A stretch of 64,000 bases of DNA from Bacteroidetes bacterium 47-18 (GCA_001897155.1 MKSF01000007.1:62001-126000), one strand, 5' to 3'. Shown: positions 42,071 through 50,944, numbered from the stretch's first letter. Notes: a model not told the origin generated them from the letters alone. Translations and numbers: made by a program.

Positions 42071-42420
42071 AGTGACTATCTGCTTACAGGCAATAACCTT
42101 TTATTACCGATACGCCTCGCTGAACGGTGTTCTCTCTGCGGATCAGATACCGCTTTTGCTATAAATGTACTGAGGGTTTTGGTCATTCCGAACGGATGTG
42201 AGGAATCTCTTATAATAATTTAAGTGACTATCTGCTTATAGGAAACAGCTTATTCTTACAGATACGTTTTGCTCAAAAGTGTCCTCTCTGCTGATCAGAT
42301 ACCGCTTTTACTATAAATGTACTGAGGGTTTTGGTCATTCCGAACGGATGTGAGGAATCTCTTATAATAATTTACTTTGTAGCTTATAACGACTTTGTTT
42401 CCTATATATAGATAGTCAGT
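42071..42420 (+). mobile_element. Composite MITE of the IS1595-type family: two units in tandem with exact 8-bp target duplication
   Basis: The first unit starts AGTGACTATCTGCTTACAGG at 42071 and runs to 42222 without a right terminus. The second starts AGTGACTATCTGCTTATAGG at 42223 and ends TATATATAGATAGTCAGT at 42420. The units share an almost identical stretch from GATCAGATACCGCTTTT to CTTATAATAATTTA. The direct repeat TAATATAA flanks the whole (42063-42070 and 42421-42428), so the 350-bp composite moved as one, or was duplicated inside after insertion. The remaining gap from 41839 to 42650 contains only the terminator and the end remnant. Confidence 0.9.
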
Positions 42421-42650
42421 TAATATAACTGGGTGTCCCGCCCGGGCAGGAAGAACACGCGATACCTGTAGTAAATCATGCGATGTTTTTATCCTGCTGC
42501 CGGCTTTTTCAGCCTGGTGTGTAAATAGCGTATCACAGCCCGCGATAAAAAACCGGGCGGAAGACCTGTCCGGCACACGCCTCAATACCTGGTCGTCTGC
42601 GTTAATAGCCGGGTTGCGCTTATGTTCATCTTCAGGCAGTCCTGCTTATA

Positions 42651-43292
42651 TCACAGGTTATTGAACGCATACACATAATCCAATTCAATAATGGCGTGAT
42701 GCGCACGGCCGATATTCTTTTGTGTACCGGTAATTTCATAAACTGCCGTAAGGTGTTCTCCTTTTTTCTCTACTCCTTTCCTTTGAGGGGTCAGCTGATG
42801 TGTTTTCAGGAAATTTTCAAACGCGTCCAGGTGTGATGTCCGGAGGCTTTGAAAAGTGATATGGATGACCTGTACGGAATAAACCCCGGACAGTAAGCTT
42901 TCCATCTTCTGGAAGAGCGAAAGGATCACTACCATGCACAGGGTAAGCATAAAACCCAGGGGATAATTACCAAACCCGATGATCATACCGATGCCTGCCA
43001 TCGACCAGATAACAGCCGCTGTTGTCAGTCCCTGCACGTTAAACTTACCCTGGTAAATAACGCCGGCGCCTATAAAGCCGATCCCGGTGACGATATTGGC
43101 GGCTATACGGTCATCAGAAATATTGCCCATACGGGAAGTGAGCGTGAAGATGGTCGAACCCAGGCAGATGAGAATGATGGTCCGGAATCCCGCGGATTTA
43201 TTTTTGAATTCCCGTTCAAAGCCCACTATAGCCCCACACAGGACGGATATCAATACAGTCAGGACGGGCAGATCTTCTAATCGGTCCAGCAT
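42651..43292 (-). CDS. MgtC/SapB family membrane protein
   Basis: About 213 residues from the ATG at 43292 (a TTG 13 codons upstream is open but adds a non-conserved basic stretch). The MgtC motif ISVLCGAIVGFEREFKNKSAGFRTIILICLGSTIFTL starts the protein, followed by RIAANIVTGIGFIGAGVIY and three more membrane segments. A soluble, ACT-like C-terminal domain of about 80 residues follows. MgtC relatives modulate magnesium or membrane-potential homeostasis. Composite MITE DNA lies downstream. Confidence 0.88.
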   Translation of the reverse strand: MLDRLEDLPVLTVLISVLCGAIVGFEREFKNKSAGFRTIILICLGSTIFTLTSRMGNISDDRIAANIVTGIGFIGAGVIYQGKFNVQGLTTAAVIWSMAGIGMIIGFGNYPLGFMLTLCMVVILSLFQKMESLLSGVYSVQVIHITFQSLRTSHLDAFENFLKTHQLTPQRKGVEKKGEHLTAVYEITGTQKNIGRAHHAIIELDYVYAFNNL

Positions 43293-43432
43293 ATTATGTC
43301 TTAGGTTAATGATGAATAATCGTACTGCCAAAGCATTGATGCTATAACGGTTTCGGGTTTGGAAAGTTTATTTATGAACATTTTGAAAGCGCTGTTGCCT
43401 GGGTATCCCGGGCGCTGTGGGTTCCAATAAAT

Positions 43433-43468
43433 AACCCCTTAACAAAACAAGCGTTTTGTTAAGGGGTT
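43433..43468 (-). terminator. Long perfect hairpin downstream of hmp
   Basis: A 16-bp perfect stem (AACCCCTTAACAAAAC at 43433-43448 with 43453-43468) with an AAGC loop. It lies 177 bp after the hmp stop, on its transcript. No good T run follows on the minus strand, so it may be an RNA-end stabiliser instead of a classical terminator. The rest of 43293-43645 shows nothing. Confidence 0.6.
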
Positions 43469-43645
43469 GCGCCCTGATGCTATCTTTATCGGTGTTTTTG
43501 CCTGATAACCCGATAAGCTAATATTATCCTACAGTGATGAAAAAACGATACCCGGAAAAACAGGACTACCGCAATACGCCCTTGCTTTAGGCAGCCTCAA
43601 TCCATTGTCGGGTCCGGCCTGTAAGATCATCCAGTTTTGAGCAGC

Positions 43646-44854
43646 TTATTGCAACTGTAAGGAAGAAGGACCAAACTCCTCGAAATGTATGGCGTCCTGC
43701 TGTATACCATTAGCGACCAGGAACCGGTAATGCTTGCTGATAAACGGTGCCGCTCCGCAGATATAATAGTCGGTCTCCTGGTTCAGGATTTCATTTTTTA
43801 GCAATTCCAGCTCTACCTGCCCCTGGTAGTGATTTTTATGTTGCAGCGGCGCGTCCTCATAAAAAATATGCTGGTTGAGGTTCCGGTAATGTTGTCCTAT
43901 TGCAGCTACCTTGTCCTTAAAGGCGTGGACCCGCTCGCTGCGGCAGCCGTGTATCCATGTCACGGGGAGCTGCTGTGCTGCCGGATCACCGGCAATATCT
44001 TCCAGCATAGAGAGCAACGGCGTCTGTCCCACACCGCCGCTGATGAATACCTTGTGCGACCGACTTTGCTTATTCAGCACGAAAGAGCCGGCGGGAGCAG
44101 TCAGCTCGACAATAGCGCCTTCCTGTATATGGTCGTGGAGCCTGTTGCTGATCATACCGTCCGGGTGCTGGCTCCCGGCTTCACGTTTTACGGAAATACG
44201 GTAATACCGGCCGTTAGGGGAACAGGATATGCTGTACTGCCGGGGCTGCATAAGGTTCAGCTCTGGCAGGAACAGGCGGAGGCTGATATATTGCCCCGGC
44301 AGGTATGAGGCCACATCGCCGCCATCCGCAGGGTAGAGGTAAAAGGAAGTGATCTCTGCCGATTCCCGGACCTTCTCTTTTACGATAAACGGTCGCCAGC
44401 CGGTCCAGCCGCCTTGCTTTGCTATCTGCTCATCGTATATTTTCTGCTCGTGACCGCTCATGATGGCCGCCAGTTGCTGGTAGGCCAGGGTCCAGGCTTC
44501 CAGTAACTGCGGGCTGGCCGCCTCTCCCAGCACTTCCGCAATAGAAGCGATGAGGTGCCGGCCTACGATGGCGTAATGCTCGGGGCGGATATCCAGGCTA
44601 GTATGCTTCTGCCCGATATGATCTACGGCCGGCATAAGCGCAGCGGGATTTTCGATATGTTCGGCATAGGCCAGCACAGCCATGGCCAGGGCGGTCTGCT
44701 GCTTGCTGTTCTGCTGGTTGCCCATATTGAACATATGCTTCAGCTCCGGGTTATGTGTGAACATGCGGTTGTAAAAATGGGTGGTCAGCGATACGCCGTG
44801 TTCTCTCAATACGGGTACGGTGGCTTTCACTAATTGCATTTGATCTGTTGTCAT
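43646..44854 (-). CDS. hmp: Nitric oxide dioxygenase (flavohaemoglobin)
   Basis: 402 residues. The N-terminal globin domain (about 1-140) has the distal FYNRMFTHNPELKHMFNM region and the proximal His in VDHIGQKHTSLDI. A FAD domain follows (LPGQYISLRLFLPE, RQYSISCSPNG), then an NAD domain (FISGGVGQTPLLSML, DYYICGAAPF and the terminal FEEFGP). It turns NO and O2 into nitrate using NAD(P)H. A 26-bp palindrome lies 46 bp upstream, and the Rrf2 regulator gene is next, so NO-dependent control is likely. Confidence 0.96.
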   Translation of the reverse strand: MTTDQMQLVKATVPVLREHGVSLTTHFYNRMFTHNPELKHMFNMGNQQNSKQQTALAMAVLAYAEHIENPAALMPAVDHIGQKHTSLDIRPEHYAIVGRHLIASIAEVLGEAASPQLLEAWTLAYQQLAAIMSGHEQKIYDEQIAKQGGWTGWRPFIVKEKVRESAEITSFYLYPADGGDVASYLPGQYISLRLFLPELNLMQPRQYSISCSPNGRYYRISVKREAGSQHPDGMISNRLHDHIQEGAIVELTAPAGSFVLNKQSRSHKVFISGGVGQTPLLSMLEDIAGDPAAQQLPVTWIHGCRSERVHAFKDKVAAIGQHYRNLNQHIFYEDAPLQHKNHYQGQVELELLKNEILNQETDYYICGAAPFISKHYRFLVANGIQQDAIHFEEFGPSSLQLQ

Positions 44855-44900
44855 AGCTATGAATGATTAAAAATTATTTCTTATTTCCTGTATTTTCTTT

Positions 44901-44926
44901 AATAAAGGACAAAAATGTCTTTTATT
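44901..44926. promoter_or_regulatory. Rrf2/NsrR-type operator upstream of hmp
   Basis: Inverted repeat AATAAAGGACA - AAAA - TGTCTTTTATT, 11 bp each side with one mismatch. A near-identical site lies at 45807-45832 before the cupin gene. Two copies in front of the two transcription units of this cluster point to autoregulation and hmp control by the encoded Rrf2 protein. Confidence 0.8.
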
Positions 44927-44939
44927 TGGGTAAAAAAAA

Positions 44940-45377
44940 CTATTTGTTCAGGGTGAGGGCACCGTCCAGCAGCTCCTGCTTAAACGCGCCGATGCTGGTA
45001 TTATAAAGCATTTGCGTGAGCCGGTTCCTTACCTGCTTAAATTCATGGTGCAGCGGGCAGGGGTTGCTTTCCGAGCAATAGCTCAGGCCCATAGCGCAGC
45101 CGGTAAATATCTCATTTCCTTCCAGGGCGGTGATAATATCTGCCAGTGGACGCTTAAGCCCTTGGGGCTCGATATAGAAGCCGCCGTTGGGGCCTTTAAC
45201 GGAGCAGATGATCCCTTCCTTGCTCAGCTTTTGCAGGATTTTGGCGAGGAAGTGCCCGGGCGAATTGATATTTTCGGCAATCTCCCTGATACCGGGACGG
45301 GCGCCGTCCGATGAACGGCTGGCGATATAAAAGACCGCCCGCATCGCATACTCGCATGTTTTAGAAAAAAGTCCCAT
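44940..45377 (-). CDS. Rrf2-family iron-sulfur transcriptional regulator (NsrR-like)
   Basis: 145 residues. A winged helix-turn-helix fills the N-terminal half (YAMRAVFYIA..IREIAENINSPGHFLAKILQKLSKEGII..GPNGGFYI). Three cysteines, Cys94, Cys101 and Cys107 (FTGCAMGLSYCSESNPCPLH), have the spacing of Rrf2 proteins that hold a [2Fe-2S] or [4Fe-4S] cluster. Next to hmp, the natural reading is an NO-sensing repressor like NsrR. It follows the cupin gene by 4 bp and so shares its promoter and operator. Confidence 0.9.
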   Translation of the reverse strand: MGLFSKTCEYAMRAVFYIASRSSDGARPGIREIAENINSPGHFLAKILQKLSKEGIICSVKGPNGGFYIEPQGLKRPLADIITALEGNEIFTGCAMGLSYCSESNPCPLHHEFKQVRNRLTQMLYNTSIGAFKQELLDGALTLNK

Positions 45378-45381
45378 TTGC

Positions 45382-45726
45382 TTAATTGTCCTTTATGACC
45401 TGTTGCACCCTGTCCGGCTGATCATTTTTATAGAGTGACAGCCTGACGATGCTGTCAGCAGCAGCTTTCAGGTCATGTACGATATGGCTTTCCAGGCTTA
45501 CAAGGGAGCCTTTGGGCAAAGGGTGACGAACGCCTTCTACACCAAGATCAATAAATCCTTCTACGATCTCGATGACAATAGGATAGGGAGCCTTATGGGC
45601 TTTCATTTCCTGTCCTTCCCGGAACACGATCCGTATTTCTTTACTATGGTCATTATGGATCAGCACCTGGGCGGAAGGATGATGGTCGGAATAGCTTATA
45701 TTGTCCAGCAGGGATGTTATTTTCAT
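45382..45726 (-). CDS. Small cupin-domain protein
   Basis: About 114 residues from the ATG at 45726 (a GTG eight codons upstream is open). Single-domain cupin: IVFREGQEMKAHKAPYPIVIEIVEGFIDLGVEG is motif 1 and LVSLESHIVHDLKA is motif 2. Only some of the usual metal-binding histidines are present (HKAP, ESHIVHD), so metal binding is uncertain. Its position at the head of an operon with the Rrf2 regulator, under a shared operator, suggests a role in the nitrosative-stress response, possibly NO sensing or detoxification. Confidence 0.78.
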   Translation of the reverse strand: MKITSLLDNISYSDHHPSAQVLIHNDHSKEIRIVFREGQEMKAHKAPYPIVIEIVEGFIDLGVEGVRHPLPKGSLVSLESHIVHDLKAAADSIVRLSLYKNDQPDRVQQVIKDN

Positions 45727-45806
45727 GACATTGTGACGCTCCCGGTACACAACGCCGGGGCCTTATCTTAATTGTGTATCACTCAGGTCAAAGGTAGGTA
45801 TAATTT

Positions 45807-45832
45807 AATAAAAGACAAAAATATCTTTTATT
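45807..45832. promoter_or_regulatory. Rrf2/NsrR-type operator upstream of the cupin-rrf2 operon
   Basis: Inverted repeat AATAAAAGACA - AAAA - TATCTTTTATT, 11 bp each side with one mismatch, 80 bp before the cupin ATG. It is the twin of the site at 44901-44926. The remainder of 45727-46052 shows no gene. Confidence 0.8.
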
Positions 45833-46052
45833 GTTCATCAAGCCGGGCAGGCTTACAGGAGGCCTTTCTGCGGGGTATTCCTGTTGACATGCAGGGTGAC
45901 TTTAATGGACCGGAGTGTGAGCACCCGGCGCACAGACCGGGCCAATCCTTTAAGCTCCCGCTATAATGTACCTGGAAAAAAAACGGACGGACCAAAGGAA
46001 CAATGTACATTTTACGTCTGCTTTATATTGTTCACTTATCAAATCAGTATAT

Positions 46053-46892
46053 ATGAAAAAACTATTTACCAGCTTAACCTTATTATTGGCCGTATGCTCC
46101 CTGCATGGCCAGACTATTGCCGATTTATCCGTACAGATCATAAGCCCCCAGTCCGGCGCCAAATTTCATTATCTGGATGATGATATTTCCATCAGCTATA
46201 TCCTGAAGAACAATGGACAGGATGCGATTGACTTTATAACGGATTCCATGGTTTCCGTAGGCGTTTACAGCTCAATAGACAGTGCTTTCCCTTCACCCGC
46301 CACGCAGCAGATGACTTATCTGCTTTCTCCTGAAAGCCGCTTTACCCTGGGAGTTGATGAAGAGCTGACCTTTCATACCGATACCGTGAAAACGGGACGT
46401 TTATTTTCCCTCTATGAAACGCCGTTCCAGCCCGGGAATCAACCTTTCCTGTATCGTGATATGCCCAGGGCCGGTCACTTCGTCCTGTTCGTGCGGTCTA
46501 TCGGGTTCGGCAGCGGGGATGCTACCGGTAATTGGGTAGAATCAAGCGATTATAATGATCCTGTTGATTCCAATAATTTTAGCTTCGTCATCATTGAAAT
46601 GCAGAGACCTATCAGCATTGGTGAGATAAATGCCTGTTCCGATGCCTTGCAGCTCTATCCCAACCCCGCTGTTTCGGGAACCATATATTTCGATTACGAA
46701 TTTGCAGGTACGGAGTCCGCGGCCGTCCGGGTGGCTGATGCAACAGGTAAGACTGTATTGGTAAAGGATATTACCGGGAGCGGCATGCAGACCGTACAGG
46801 TAGATGTGTCAGCCCTTAATGCCGGCCTGTATATCATGGAGATCAGTACCGGCGGCCGGCGTGGTATCAGCAAGTTCACGGTGGAAAATTAG
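46053..46892 (+). CDS. Secreted protein with T9SS C-terminal sorting domain
   Basis: 279 residues from the ATG at 46053, where a signal peptide begins (MKKLFTSLTLLLAVCSLHGQ); an earlier ATG at 45966 would place a charged tail before it. The middle is a beta-rich domain of unknown type (IADLSVQIISPQSGAKFHYLDDD..). The last 75 residues or so are a type A T9SS sorting domain: LQLYPNPAVSGTIYF, VRVADATGKTVLVKD and LNAGLYIMEIS. The protein should be exported through T9SS and attached to, or released from, the cell surface. Confidence 0.85.
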   Translation: MKKLFTSLTLLLAVCSLHGQTIADLSVQIISPQSGAKFHYLDDDISISYILKNNGQDAIDFITDSMVSVGVYSSIDSAFPSPATQQMTYLLSPESRFTLGVDEELTFHTDTVKTGRLFSLYETPFQPGNQPFLYRDMPRAGHFVLFVRSIGFGSGDATGNWVESSDYNDPVDSNNFSFVIIEMQRPISIGEINACSDALQLYPNPAVSGTIYFDYEFAGTESAAVRVADATGKTVLVKDITGSGMQTVQVDVSALNAGLYIMEISTGGRRGISKFTVEN

Positions 46893-46982
46893 CCGATACG
46901 GCAGAGACCCGGAAAAGAGCGACTGGCGGTCAGAAAGGTCTGCCAGGGTACAACACTTGTAATGAAAAACAGGTCAGAATAA

Positions 46983-47023
46983 AAATGACCGGGTAAAACC
47001 TGATTTTACCCGGTCATTTCTTT
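46983..47023. terminator. Bidirectional terminator between T9SS cargo gene and ligD
   Basis: Perfect 16-bp stem (AAATGACCGGGTAAAA at 46983-46998 with 47004-47019) and a 5-base loop, with T-rich sequence on both outer sides. It lies between two convergent genes. Confidence 0.9.
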
Positions 47024-47063
47024 AAAGCCAACTAAAAAAGCGAGGTTTCCCGGCGCCTTCATT

Positions 47064-49727
47064 TCAGCCTAATTTCCGCAGCACGGCTTTCAGGTCTATG
47101 CCTTTCCCGAGCACCGGCTTAAAAATATCTCCTTCCGACCTGATGCGGTCCAAAGCGTTGGCTATGGTAAAATCTTTCATACTCAGTCCTTCCTTCACCT
47201 CTTCCCAATGCAGGGGCATAGAGACCGTAGCGCCCGGCTTGGGGCGGACGGAATAGGGTGCTGCCAGGGTAGCTGCCGCCCGGTTCTGTAAATAATCTAT
47301 ATAGATCCGGCCTTTGCGCTTACCGGTCATCCGCTCAATGCTCGTAAAGTCAAACAACTGGCTTACCTCGCCGGCAATGAACCTGGCGAACATCTGCGAC
47401 TGGTCGTAGCTGTATTTATTGCCCAAGGGTATATAGATGTGCATGCCGGTGGATCCCGATGTCTTGCAAAAGGAAGGTACTTTTATGGATTCCAGGAATT
47501 CATGAATGGCCTGCGCTACCGCTATTACCTGGTCAAAAGTATTGGTCTTATCGGGATCAAGGTCCAGCGCGCACCAGGTGGGATTTTCAGGCCGCTCTAT
47601 GGTGCTGTTCCAGGGATTGACATCTATGGCGCCCAGGTTGGCCATGAACAGCAGGCTGGCCTTGTCCTGGCAAAGCATATAATTCTTTTGCTCGTTGTCG
47701 CCTTCCGCCTTGTAAGGGTAGGTGGCCACCCAGCCGGGGGCCTTGTCCGTCATATCCTTCTGGTAAAAGCTGTCCTTATCGATACCGTTGGGAAACCTGT
47801 GAAGCGACATGGGCCGGTTCCTGATATGCGGCAATATATACCTGGCTACCGATGCGTAATAATCTATCAGGTCGCCTTTGGTAAACCCGTCATCCGGCCA
47901 TAATACTTTATCCAGGTTGGTAAATACCAGCTCATTGTTATTCACCTTTACTGTCTTCTTTTGAGGCTTCTTCGCGGTTTTTGCAGGCGATTTACGGCTT
48001 TGGGGAGGCCCTGCTTCGTCTGTGACGACAGCCCCGGTAGGAAGCTCCTTTTCCTCCTTCACTGCTGTCGGCTTCTTATCTTCCCTTAAGGCAATGAATG
48101 CGGGATGGCGGAATACGCCTCCTTCCGTGATCTCCGTAAAACGGATCTCGCATACCAGCTCCGGCTGCAGCCAGACCACTGCTGCTCTGGGAGGGCGCGG
48201 TCGGAACGGGGAGGAGGTGTCCACGTCCGGCGTTTCGTCAAACGGGCTGGTCTTGCGGATCAGCGGTTCGAACAGCGCCAGGAGCGTGCGTTGTTCCTGC
48301 TCCTTGAACCCGGTACCGGCTTTGCCTACATATCTGAACTTTTTACCTTCAAAGACGCCCAGCAACAGGGAGCTGAAAGCCTTTGAGCTGCCCTGGTTCC
48401 TTGTATAGCCTCCTATCACCACTTCCTGCCTTTTCTGCGCTTTGATCTTCAGCCAGTCCCTGGAACGCTCCCCGGGATGATAGCGGCTGTTGGATCGTTT
48501 GGCTATGATGCCTTCAAGGCCCATACCAGACACCTGCTTAAAAAGCGTGGTACCGGCAACATTCAGGCTGTCGCTTAGCTTGATGATAGGATGCTTATCC
48601 GGGATTATGCTGCTTAGAATGGCCTTTCGCCGGGATAAGGGCAGCCCCCTCAGGTCTTTGCCTTCATACCAGAGCAGGTCAAAAATATAGTACTGCAAAG
48701 GTCCGTCCGATGGCTTCTGCCAGTTCTGAAGCCTGTTGAAATCAGGCAGGCCCTCATCGTTGACCGCGACGATCTCACCATCCAGCACCGCGCGTATGTG
48801 CCATGCCTTCACAGCGTCCGTTACCGGGTAGAACCTGTCAGAGAAGGACTTCTCATTCCTGGACAGCAGTTTTGTCGTCCTGTTATTGCAGAATGCCAGT
48901 GCCCTGTAACCGTCCCATTTTACTTCATATTCCCAATCGTCATTATCAAAAGGCTCATCCACCAGCGTGGCCAGCATAGGTATGACAGATTTTGGGAAGG
49001 CTGCCTCAGGCGCCCCGGCAAGTATTTTTTTAATATCCTCACCTGTGCCGGAAATAGCCCCCTTCTTTTGAACGTTCTTTTTGGCTGCCTTCTTCGGGGC
49101 TGCGGTTTTACGGGGAGGAGGAGCGACAGCTTTAGCGCCTGGACCTTTACTACTGGCTTTGGCCATCTGCGCTATGGTCTTTCGTGACACTACCGATTTA
49201 TCTTTAGTAGTTATATCTGCTTCGGAGGCATAAGCGTCCTTATGCTTGATCAGCAGCCAGGCATTCTTTTCCCGGCCTTTCATCCTTACCAACGCAAACT
49301 CTCCCCTGAGCTTTTTGCCGTTGAGCCTGAACTTCATGCTGCCGGCCTTCCACTGCTTCAGCAGGTCCTTTTCCATCTCCTGCTTGCTCTCCGCCGGAAC
49401 GAGAGGTTCATAGGTGCCCTCGTCCCAGACAATGACGGTACCGGCCCCGTAATTGCCTTTCGGTATGATACCCTCAAAATCTTTGTAATCGTACGGGTGA
49501 TCCTCCACTTCCATGGCCAGTCGCTTGTCCGCAGGATTGAGCGATGGACCTTTGGGTACCGCCCAGCTTTTCAGGACGCCCTGTATTTCCAGCCGGAAAT
49601 CATAATGCAGGTGGGATGCATCATGCTTCTGGACCACGAACCTGAGCTGCGTTGGGCCTGGCTTTCCGCCTTCCGGCTCCGGCGTATCATTAAATGATCT
49701 TTTCTTTCGGTAGGTAGCAAGTGCCAT
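47064..49727 (-). CDS. ligD: Multifunctional DNA ligase D (PE-LIG-POL)
   Basis: 887 residues with three modules. The N-terminal 3'-phosphoesterase (about 25-170) has SHLHYDFRLE, EDHPYDY and GNYGAGTVIVWDEGTY. The ATP-dependent ligase (about 245-560) has nucleotidyl Lys270 in EVKWDGYR, then GEIVAV and EGIIAKR. The C-terminal polymerase/primase (about 600-887) has WCALDLDPD. A Lys/Ala/Pro-rich linker joins the first two. LigD performs end processing, fill-in and sealing in bacterial non-homologous end joining, normally with Ku. No ku gene is in the window. Confidence 0.95.
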   Translation of the reverse strand: MALATYRKKRSFNDTPEPEGGKPGPTQLRFVVQKHDASHLHYDFRLEIQGVLKSWAVPKGPSLNPADKRLAMEVEDHPYDYKDFEGIIPKGNYGAGTVIVWDEGTYEPLVPAESKQEMEKDLLKQWKAGSMKFRLNGKKLRGEFALVRMKGREKNAWLLIKHKDAYASEADITTKDKSVVSRKTIAQMAKASSKGPGAKAVAPPPRKTAAPKKAAKKNVQKKGAISGTGEDIKKILAGAPEAAFPKSVIPMLATLVDEPFDNDDWEYEVKWDGYRALAFCNNRTTKLLSRNEKSFSDRFYPVTDAVKAWHIRAVLDGEIVAVNDEGLPDFNRLQNWQKPSDGPLQYYIFDLLWYEGKDLRGLPLSRRKAILSSIIPDKHPIIKLSDSLNVAGTTLFKQVSGMGLEGIIAKRSNSRYHPGERSRDWLKIKAQKRQEVVIGGYTRNQGSSKAFSSLLLGVFEGKKFRYVGKAGTGFKEQEQRTLLALFEPLIRKTSPFDETPDVDTSSPFRPRPPRAAVVWLQPELVCEIRFTEITEGGVFRHPAFIALREDKKPTAVKEEKELPTGAVVTDEAGPPQSRKSPAKTAKKPQKKTVKVNNNELVFTNLDKVLWPDDGFTKGDLIDYYASVARYILPHIRNRPMSLHRFPNGIDKDSFYQKDMTDKAPGWVATYPYKAEGDNEQKNYMLCQDKASLLFMANLGAIDVNPWNSTIERPENPTWCALDLDPDKTNTFDQVIAVAQAIHEFLESIKVPSFCKTSGSTGMHIYIPLGNKYSYDQSQMFARFIAGEVSQLFDFTSIERMTGKRKGRIYIDYLQNRAAATLAAPYSVRPKPGATVSMPLHWEEVKEGLSMKDFTIANALDRIRSEGDIFKPVLGKGIDLKAVLRKLG

Positions 49728-49844
49728 AATCTATATGTTTGAATGCATACAGAACATTCCGCTACTTAAATAGTTGCGTTCAAAATTGTAAAATCTGCCG
49801 GGCATGGCTTCACTCCCGGGTGGCTTACCTCGCTATATGCAGTT

Positions 49845-49878
49845 ACAACAACGCCCGGTGATAACCGGGCGTTGTTGT
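49845..49878. terminator. Hairpin between ligD and yihY
   Basis: Perfect 14-bp stem (ACAACAACGCCCGG at 49845-49858 with 49865-49878) and a 6-base loop, 83 bp after the YihY-family stop. T runs are weak on both sides, so it may act as a terminator or as an RNA-end stabiliser. Confidence 0.65.
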
Positions 49879-49960
49879 ATATTGTATGAACGATTCCGTG
49901 TATGATCCGGAATATCCTTTCCAGGCCCTGCGGACTTGGCTGATTGATGGTGACAATGAT

Positions 49961-50944
49961 CTATGTATCTGTTCTTTTTCCCTTGGCCATATCCGTCTCT
50001 GTGAGTGGTGCAGGCGGCACCTGGTCGGTCTCTTTCTCTACTTCTTTGACTTCCACATACACTGCAAACTCAGACGGCTCTATCGGTACGCCTTTATAGG
50101 CCGCATACTCACGCGTGTACACCGCTCCAAAATACAGGATAGCAGCAGTATAATACACCCATAACAATATAAGCACTATTGCGCTGGCTGCCCCGTAAGT
50201 GCTCTCTGTGCTGGACCTTTCGATATAGATGCCGATCAGGAAATGCCCGATCACGAAAAGAATAGCGGTGAACAGCGCTCCCGACCGCACCATTTTCCAC
50301 CGGATGTTTACGTCGGGCAGCACTTTGAAGATAATACAGAACATAAAAAAGATCACACCGAATGACACGAGGAAATTGATACCGCTGAACAATGAAACGG
50401 TCGAATCCGGGAAGAAGTGCTGGAGCCTGTCTGTAAGCGCGAGCACGGTACCGTTGACAATAAGGGTAACCACGAGCAGGAAGCCCAGCCCGATGACCAG
50501 CGAGGAGGAAAGCAGGCGGTCCTTGATCATCTTCAGCCAGCCCTTTTTGGCCTTGGCACGCACATGCCAGATATTATTGATGGAATTCTGGATATCGCCA
50601 AATACGGTGGTCGCAGCCAGGAGAAGCGTTACCACGCTGATGATAAGGGCCAGGTTGGACTTGCCCGAGAGCGAAAGGTTCCTGATGATATCCTGGACCT
50701 GGCTGGCGACGCTGGGTCCTATTAATCCCCGCAGCTCGCTAAAGATCTTCCCCTGGATAGCGTCTTCACCCAGGAAGATGCCTGCCAGCGAGATCACCAG
50801 TACCAATATCGGTCCGATTGAAAAAACAGTATAGTATGCCAGCGAGGCGCTGTATTTTAATGCCGGTTCGTTCATAAACCCCGTTACCGTGTTCTTTAAT
50901 ATGGTAAAGTGGGATCTGAAAAAATTGCCTTTATCCTTTGCCAT
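49961..50944 (-). CDS. YihY/virulence factor BrkB family membrane protein
   Basis: 327 residues with six hydrophobic segments. Family motifs: ALKYSASLAYYTVFSIGPILVLVISLAG, the NLSLSGKSNLALIISVVTLLLAATTVFGDIQNSINNIWHV segment, LPDVNIRWKMVRSGALFTAILFVIGHFLIGIYIE, and YGAASAIVLILLWVYYTAAILYFGAVYTREYA. The basic C-terminus is cytoplasmic. Members are poorly characterised inner-membrane proteins, once misannotated as RNase BN. Confidence 0.93.
   Translation of the reverse strand: MAKDKGNFFRSHFTILKNTVTGFMNEPALKYSASLAYYTVFSIGPILVLVISLAGIFLGEDAIQGKIFSELRGLIGPSVASQVQDIIRNLSLSGKSNLALIISVVTLLLAATTVFGDIQNSINNIWHVRAKAKKGWLKMIKDRLLSSSLVIGLGFLLVVTLIVNGTVLALTDRLQHFFPDSTVSLFSGINFLVSFGVIFFMFCIIFKVLPDVNIRWKMVRSGALFTAILFVIGHFLIGIYIERSSTESTYGAASAIVLILLWVYYTAAILYFGAVYTREYAAYKGVPIEPSEFAVYVEVKEVEKETDQVPPAPLTETDMAKGKRTDT

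Noticed and set aside
43433-43468. 16-bp perfect hairpin considered as a mobile-element end or operator.
   Set aside because: No second copy or flanking duplication is seen; its place after hmp fits a transcript-end structure better.
45875-46052. Plus-strand extension of the T9SS cargo gene to an ATG at 45966.
   Set aside because: The extension is charged and would hide the clear signal peptide that begins at 46053.
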